Assembly: GCF_004151235.1 (NCBI RefSeq) | Contig: NZ_JUIV01000007.1 | Span: forward strand, 142,061-206,060 | Source of the DNA: Flavobacterium anhuiense | GTDB lineage: Bacteria; Bacteroidota; Bacteroidia; Flavobacteriales; Flavobacteriaceae | Length of the DNA stretch: 64,000 nt | Reading direction: 5' to 3' | Shown here: piece after piece, positions 61,111 through 64,000 of the stretch | How the letters are laid out: the number at the start of each line of letters is the position of its first letter | Position numbering within the stretch: the first letter of the stretch is position 1 | Made by a program: the position numbers and the translations under genes | Notes under the pieces: generated by a model | What the model was told of the DNA's origin: nothing | Seen by the model: only the letters and a program-made list of their open reading frames with translations | Database searches by the model: none

Positions 61111-61977
61111 ATGGCAAAAAAGGCAATTAATCCTACTAAATCATTAAAAATTCCTAAGATTATTATAATTTCTGCGAAAATTTGCGCATTTATTTCAACA
61201 AATTTAGTCACAAAATTTGCTGCAAAGATTTTCACAACGCCTATAAAGCATAAAGTTCCCAAACGGGAATTGGAAATGGATTCAAAAAGTCAGCAAAAGA
61301 TAGTTTATGTCCCTGCTATCGATAAAAGTGTAGTTACTTATATATATGGCGATAACCCACGCAAAGTATTATTGGTTCATGGCTGGTCTGGAAGAGGAAC
61401 ACAACTTTTTAAAATAGCTGATGAACTTTTAGCAAATGGCTATTCGACAGTTAGTTTTGATGCCCCAGCACATGGAAAATCAAAAGGCAAGACAACTATA
61501 ATGTCCGAATTTATAGCTTCTATATTGGAAATAGAAAAACAATTTGGTCCTTTTGAAATCGCAATTGGACATTCTTTAGGTGGAATGTCTGTTTTAAATT
61601 CGATAAAAGATGGACTTAAAGTAGAAAAAGCAGTAATTATAGGAAGCGGCGATATTGTTCAAGATATTTTAGATGAATTTACATTTAAACTAGGATTAAA
61701 GAAAGAAATTAGCATACACCTAAGAGTCTATTTTGAAAATATGTATCAGGTTAAAATGGATGATTTTTCTGCTTATAAAGCTGCTCAAAAGGTAGAAATT
61801 CCTGTTTTAGTTATGCATGATAATGATGATCCTGAAGTTTCTGTTAAAGCTGGAATACATATTCACGAAAACCTTAAAAATGGTTCTTTATTTTTAACTG
61901 ATGGTCTTGGTCACAGGAAAATTTTAGGAAATCATAGTGTTATTAAAAAAATTCTAGAATTCATACAAAATCCGTAA
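61111..61977 (+). CDS. alpha/beta hydrolase
   Basis: 288 residues. The oxyanion region VHGWSGRGTQLFKIADELL (about 91-109), nucleophile elbow AIGHSLGGMSVL (Ser near 154), Asp loop VMHDNDDPEVSV and His in LTDGLGHRKIL (near 270) complete a catalytic triad. The N-terminal ~60 residues are basic and hydrophobic (SLKIPKIIIISAKICAF), resembling a helix that could attach to the membrane. Substrate unknown; serine esterase or lipase type. Stand-alone gene, 50 bases before the Nth-like gene. Confidence 0.88.
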   Translation: MAKKAINPTKSLKIPKIIIISAKICAFISTNLVTKFAAKIFTTPIKHKVPKRELEMDSKSQQKIVYVPAIDKSVVTYIYGDNPRKVLLVHGWSGRGTQLFKIADELLANGYSTVSFDAPAHGKSKGKTTIMSEFIASILEIEKQFGPFEIAIGHSLGGMSVLNSIKDGLKVEKAVIIGSGDIVQDILDEFTFKLGLKKEISIHLRVYFENMYQVKMDDFSAYKAAQKVEIPVLVMHDNDDPEVSVKAGIHIHENLKNGSLFLTDGLGHRKILGNHSVIKKILEFIQNP

Positions 61978-62027
61978 ATTTATAAATATAAAAAACTAAT
62001 TATCAATATTTTAAACTTAAAAACCAA

Positions 62028-62672
62028 ATGGATTTATTTGAACAGACTTCGGATTGGGAAACAAAATTAAAACCCATTTTAAAAAAATACAAAGGAAAGA
62101 AACATCCTTTGGAATATCATAACACTTATCAATTGCTTGTAATGGTTATTCTTTCAGCACAAGATTCTGATGCCAATATAAATACTATAGCACCAAAATT
62201 ATTTGAAAAATACCCAACACTAAAAAGCATATCTCAAACTGATATAGAAACTTTTATATCACATATTACTAAAGTTCGAAATTACACTACAAAAGCTCAA
62301 TGGATTCTAGATATAGCAAAAACTATTAAAGAAAACGCAAATATTCCACTAACAATGTCAGGATTAACAGCCTTAAAAGGCGTTGGAAGAAAATCTGCGA
62401 ATGTTATTCTGAGAGAATCAAATAAACCAGCTGAAGGAATTATCGCTGACTTACATGTTATTCGTGTAGCCCCTAGAATCGGAATTATAAAAGAAAGCAA
62501 AGACGGAAACAAAGTAGAAAAAGATTTAATGCAAGTTCTTCCTAAGAATATTTGGTCAGAAATTGGAATGGCAATTTCTTTTTTAGGAAGAGAGACCTGC
62601 AGACCAAAACCTAAATGTCTTGAATGCCTATTAGCAGACATTTGCTTATACTATAATACAGAAGTAATCTAA
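62028..62672 (+). CDS. endonuclease III-like DNA glycosylase
   Basis: 214 residues, HhH-GPD superfamily with an iron-sulphur end. Helix-hairpin-helix LKGVGRKSANVIL (about 122-134) with the catalytic Lys, and the catalytic Asp in IADLHVIRVAPR (near 146). The 4Fe-4S loop is CRPKPKCLECLLADIC: spacing C-x5-C-x2-C-x5-C, one residue shorter than the usual C-x6-C in E. coli Nth. This group cuts oxidised pyrimidines from DNA and nicks the strand. It may not be the main Nth of the organism. Stop codon touches the convergent gene at 62673 without a terminator between. Confidence 0.9.
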   Translation: MDLFEQTSDWETKLKPILKKYKGKKHPLEYHNTYQLLVMVILSAQDSDANINTIAPKLFEKYPTLKSISQTDIETFISHITKVRNYTTKAQWILDIAKTIKENANIPLTMSGLTALKGVGRKSANVILRESNKPAEGIIADLHVIRVAPRIGIIKESKDGNKVEKDLMQVLPKNIWSEIGMAISFLGRETCRPKPKCLECLLADICLYYNTEVI

Positions 62673-63107
62673 CTATTTCCTTCTTGTATCAATTAAATAA
62701 ATAATCTTCCAAGAATCTTTTTCTTTAAATAATGTAAAAGCATTCACTCCTGTATGACTTAATTTATCATTGATGTAAAATTCGTAGGGAGTCCAAACAT
62801 GTGCCATACTACCATCAATCTGAATATTATAGCTTAAAATTTTCTCTTGAAATTTCATGCTCGTAGGAATTGAAGCAATAGATTTATAAAACTCTTTTGC
62901 ACTTTCATTGGACAATTTATTCCCTTTTACAATGCTTTCGCTAATAGACTGCAAAATCATTTTATCTGCACAAACTAATTTAATCTTTGTTGTGTCTCTT
63001 TGATGGAATCCTTCAAAAAAAGATTCGATACATTTTTGAGCTTCTTGTTTTTGAGCATTAGAAGATAGCCCTAAAAGAAGAAAAAGAATGATTATATAAA
63101 TTCTCAT
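62673..63107 (-). CDS. secreted NTF2-like (SnoaL/DUF4440 type) protein
   Basis: 144 residues. Signal peptide about 1-18 (MRIYIIILFLLLGLSSNAQ), then a cone-shaped NTF2 fold: CIESFFEGFHQRDTTKIKLV at the start and HVWTPYEFYINDKLSHTGVN later, ending in the strand SWKIIYLIDTRRK. Often annotated as nuclear transport factor 2 family or DUF4440. Biological role unknown. The gene follows the DUF1569 gene by 14 bases on the same strand, so they form a two-gene unit. Confidence 0.85.
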   Translation of the reverse strand: MRIYIIILFLLLGLSSNAQKQEAQKCIESFFEGFHQRDTTKIKLVCADKMILQSISESIVKGNKLSNESAKEFYKSIASIPTSMKFQEKILSYNIQIDGSMAHVWTPYEFYINDKLSHTGVNAFTLFKEKDSWKIIYLIDTRRK

Positions 63108-63121
63108 AATCGTAGATTAAA

Positions 63122-63574
63122 TTAAACACCAAATTGAGAAAAATGATGGTCTAAATGTTTTACAAACATATTATTCCATTCTTTAGAAGACAATACACCA
63201 AAAGAAAACGATTCTTTACCCTCAAATTCTTTTTCTCCTAATTCTTGCGTTTTTTGAATATAAGAAATCAATCTGCTTTTCTCCAGCTCAAAATCACGAT
63301 CTCCTTTAATGATAAATTGCGGAGCTGTACTAAGATTTCTTGGATAAGGAGATTCGCTTACTACTTTGTTTTTAGCCAATAGTTTTAAAAGAAGTTTCAT
63401 TAAAGCGTTTGGTTTAGGATGAATATTATCATAAACCATTTCATACGTTACATTGCAGTGAGCCAACATCTGATCTACAGACATCTTACCCCAAAGTGGT
63501 TGTGTATTAGCTGTAAGCTGATTAATTCTACTTATAAATTGATCACAATCTTCTTTAAGAAAAACATTTTGCAT
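63122..63574 (-). CDS. DUF1569 family (DinB-like) protein
   Basis: 150 residues, helical DinB-like bundle with possible metal site: MSVDQMLAHCNVTYEMVY and the C-terminal KEWNNMFVKHLDHHFSQFGV, whose two or three His are typical of DUF1569. Such proteins are small putative metal-dependent enzymes whose reactions are largely unknown. First gene of a two-gene unit with the NTF2-like gene. Confidence 0.88.
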   Translation of the reverse strand: MQNVFLKEDCDQFISRINQLTANTQPLWGKMSVDQMLAHCNVTYEMVYDNIHPKPNALMKLLLKLLAKNKVVSESPYPRNLSTAPQFIIKGDRDFELEKSRLISYIQKTQELGEKEFEGKESFSFGVLSSKEWNNMFVKHLDHHFSQFGV

Positions 63575-63701
63575 CGCTGAAAGTAATAGTTAAAGTTAAA
63601 TAGAGAAGTAAAAATATAAAATTTCTGATTAAAACAGCTTTTGAAGTTTAATATTTTAGAATAGTGATAAAGAGAAAAACCTATTTCAGTTTAGAGCAAA
63701 A

Positions 63702-63737
63702 AAAAACTTCAATCAACAAAAGCTAATTGAAGTTTTT
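63702..63737 (-). terminator. terminator after tRNA-Leu
   Basis: AAAAACTTCAAT (63702-63713) pairs with ATTGAAGTTTTT (63726-63737); on the minus strand a T-run follows. Confidence 0.75.
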
Positions 63738-63739
63738 AG

Positions 63740-63825
63740 TACTCAGAGCGGGACTTGAACCCGCACGAACATTGCTGTTCACTGGATTTTAAGTCCAGCG
63801 TGTCTACCAATTTCACCATCCGAGC
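63740..63825 (-). tRNA. tRNA-Leu (anticodon TAA)
   Basis: The minus strand begins GCTCGGATGGTGAAATTGGT, then CTGGACTTAAAATCCAG with anticodon TAA, a long variable arm (GAACAGCAATGTTC) and TTCAAGTCC in the T arm. Ends in GAGTA. Length 86 with the class II variable arm fits leucine. Confidence 0.93.
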
Positions 63826-63831
63826 ATGATG

Positions 63832-63904
63832 TGGTACCTCCAGGGATCGAACCAGGGACACATGGATTTTCAGTCCATTGCTCTACCATCTGAGCTAAGG
63901 TACC
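63832..63904 (-). tRNA. tRNA-Phe (anticodon GAA)
   Basis: Minus strand GGTACCTTAGCTCAGATGGT, anticodon arm ATGGACTGAAAATCCAT with GAA, T arm GGTTCGATCC, and acceptor end AGGTACC plus discriminator A. 73 bases, all arms pair well. It lies 6 bases before tRNA-Leu, and downstream of the 5S rRNA on the same strand. Confidence 0.93.
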
Positions 63905-63941
63905 TTATTGTTTATATTTCTATAAGCAAAAATTTGAATAA

Positions 63942-63968
63942 AAAACCCCGTTTAAAAAACAGGGTTTT
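63942..63968 (-). terminator. terminator between 5S rRNA and tRNA-Phe
   Basis: AAAACCCCGTTT (63942-63953) pairs with AAACAGGGTTTT (63957-63968), one wobble; on the minus strand a T-run follows. It probably ends the rRNA operon, so the two tRNAs either escape it or have their own promoter. Confidence 0.7.
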
Positions 63969-63976
63969 CAAAAGAA

Positions 63977-64000
63977 AGGCGACGACATACTCTCCCACAT
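63977..64000 (-). rRNA. rrf: 5S rRNA, 3' end (rest outside window)
   Basis: The minus strand reads ATGTGGGAGAGTATGTCGTC then GCC, the usual 3' end of Bacteroidota 5S rRNA. The gene continues past the right edge of the window. Confidence 0.75.

Noticed and set aside
63740..63904. tRNA pair as a phage attachment site
   Set aside because: No integrase or partial tRNA duplicate was found in the window.

Overview
The window looks like a contiguous piece of a Flavobacterium (Bacteroidota) chromosome. The signs are AT-rich DNA, promoters of the Bacteroidota type (TTG, about 19 bases, then TAnnTTTG), signal peptides ending in FAQ or similar, a type IX secretion component (PorQ) with a type IX secreted protein, a fused CcsBA cytochrome c biogenesis protein, and a glycogen operon. 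I see no phage, integrase, insertion sequence or CRISPR array. The left edge cuts an ECF sigma gene and the right edge cuts a 5S rRNA.

Layout. 1-2.4 kb: end of an ECF sigma gene, its anti-sigma partner, a DoxX-like protein and a DUF3667 protein. 2.4-5.7 kb: ccsBA (minus). 5.9-9.4 kb: a tight plus-strand cluster of a Rossmann/DUF2520 protein, a KdsC-like phosphatase, a UbiA-type prenyltransferase, Maf and a small MscS channel. 9.4-15 kb: an AI-2E family permease, a BamA-like outer-membrane protein, a His-rich secreted protein and an LVIVD-repeat lipoprotein. 15-21 kb: PIG-L deacetylase, an unannotated 35-residue membrane protein, a sodium:solute symporter, and two membrane proteins. 20.9-26 kb (minus): NTF2-like/TetR pair, DUF2911, HAD phosphatase, tcdA, TatD and DUF1684, separated by several intergenic repeats. 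26-33 kb: an MFS transporter, then a tandemly duplicated BlaI-M56 peptidase signalling pair followed by a secreted serine hydrolase. 33-36 kb: a 47-residue protein, a RhtA-like exporter, a fasciclin protein and two tandem ExbD-like proteins. 36-47 kb (minus): a T9SS cargo with leucine-rich repeats, rpsA, a Flavo-1-like RNA element, a nucleoside permease, cmk, porQ and lon. 47.5-51.3 kb: a lipoprotein diverging from a second ECF sigma operon (sigma, anti-sigma, two beta-repeat envelope proteins). 51.4-61 kb (minus): UMF1-type MFS, M48 lipoprotein, and the glycogen set glgA-glgC-glgB plus a GH31 alpha-glucosidase. 61-63.6 kb: alpha/beta hydrolase, an Nth-like glycosylase, an NTF2-like protein and a DUF1569 protein. 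63.7-64 kb (minus): tRNA-Leu(TAA), tRNA-Phe(GAA), an rrn terminator and the end of 5S rRNA.

The most interesting parts are: (i) the BlaI-M56 duplication, where the two peptidases keep the same catalytic core but have unrelated C-terminal extracytoplasmic parts, under one promoter overlaid by two matching palindromes; (ii) tandem ExbD proteins that have both lost the membrane aspartate that carries protons in ExbD/TolR; (iii) a structured RNA-like element between the nucleoside permease and rpsA; (iv) two unlabelled small proteins; and (v) several families of intergenic repeats, one of which doubles as terminators.
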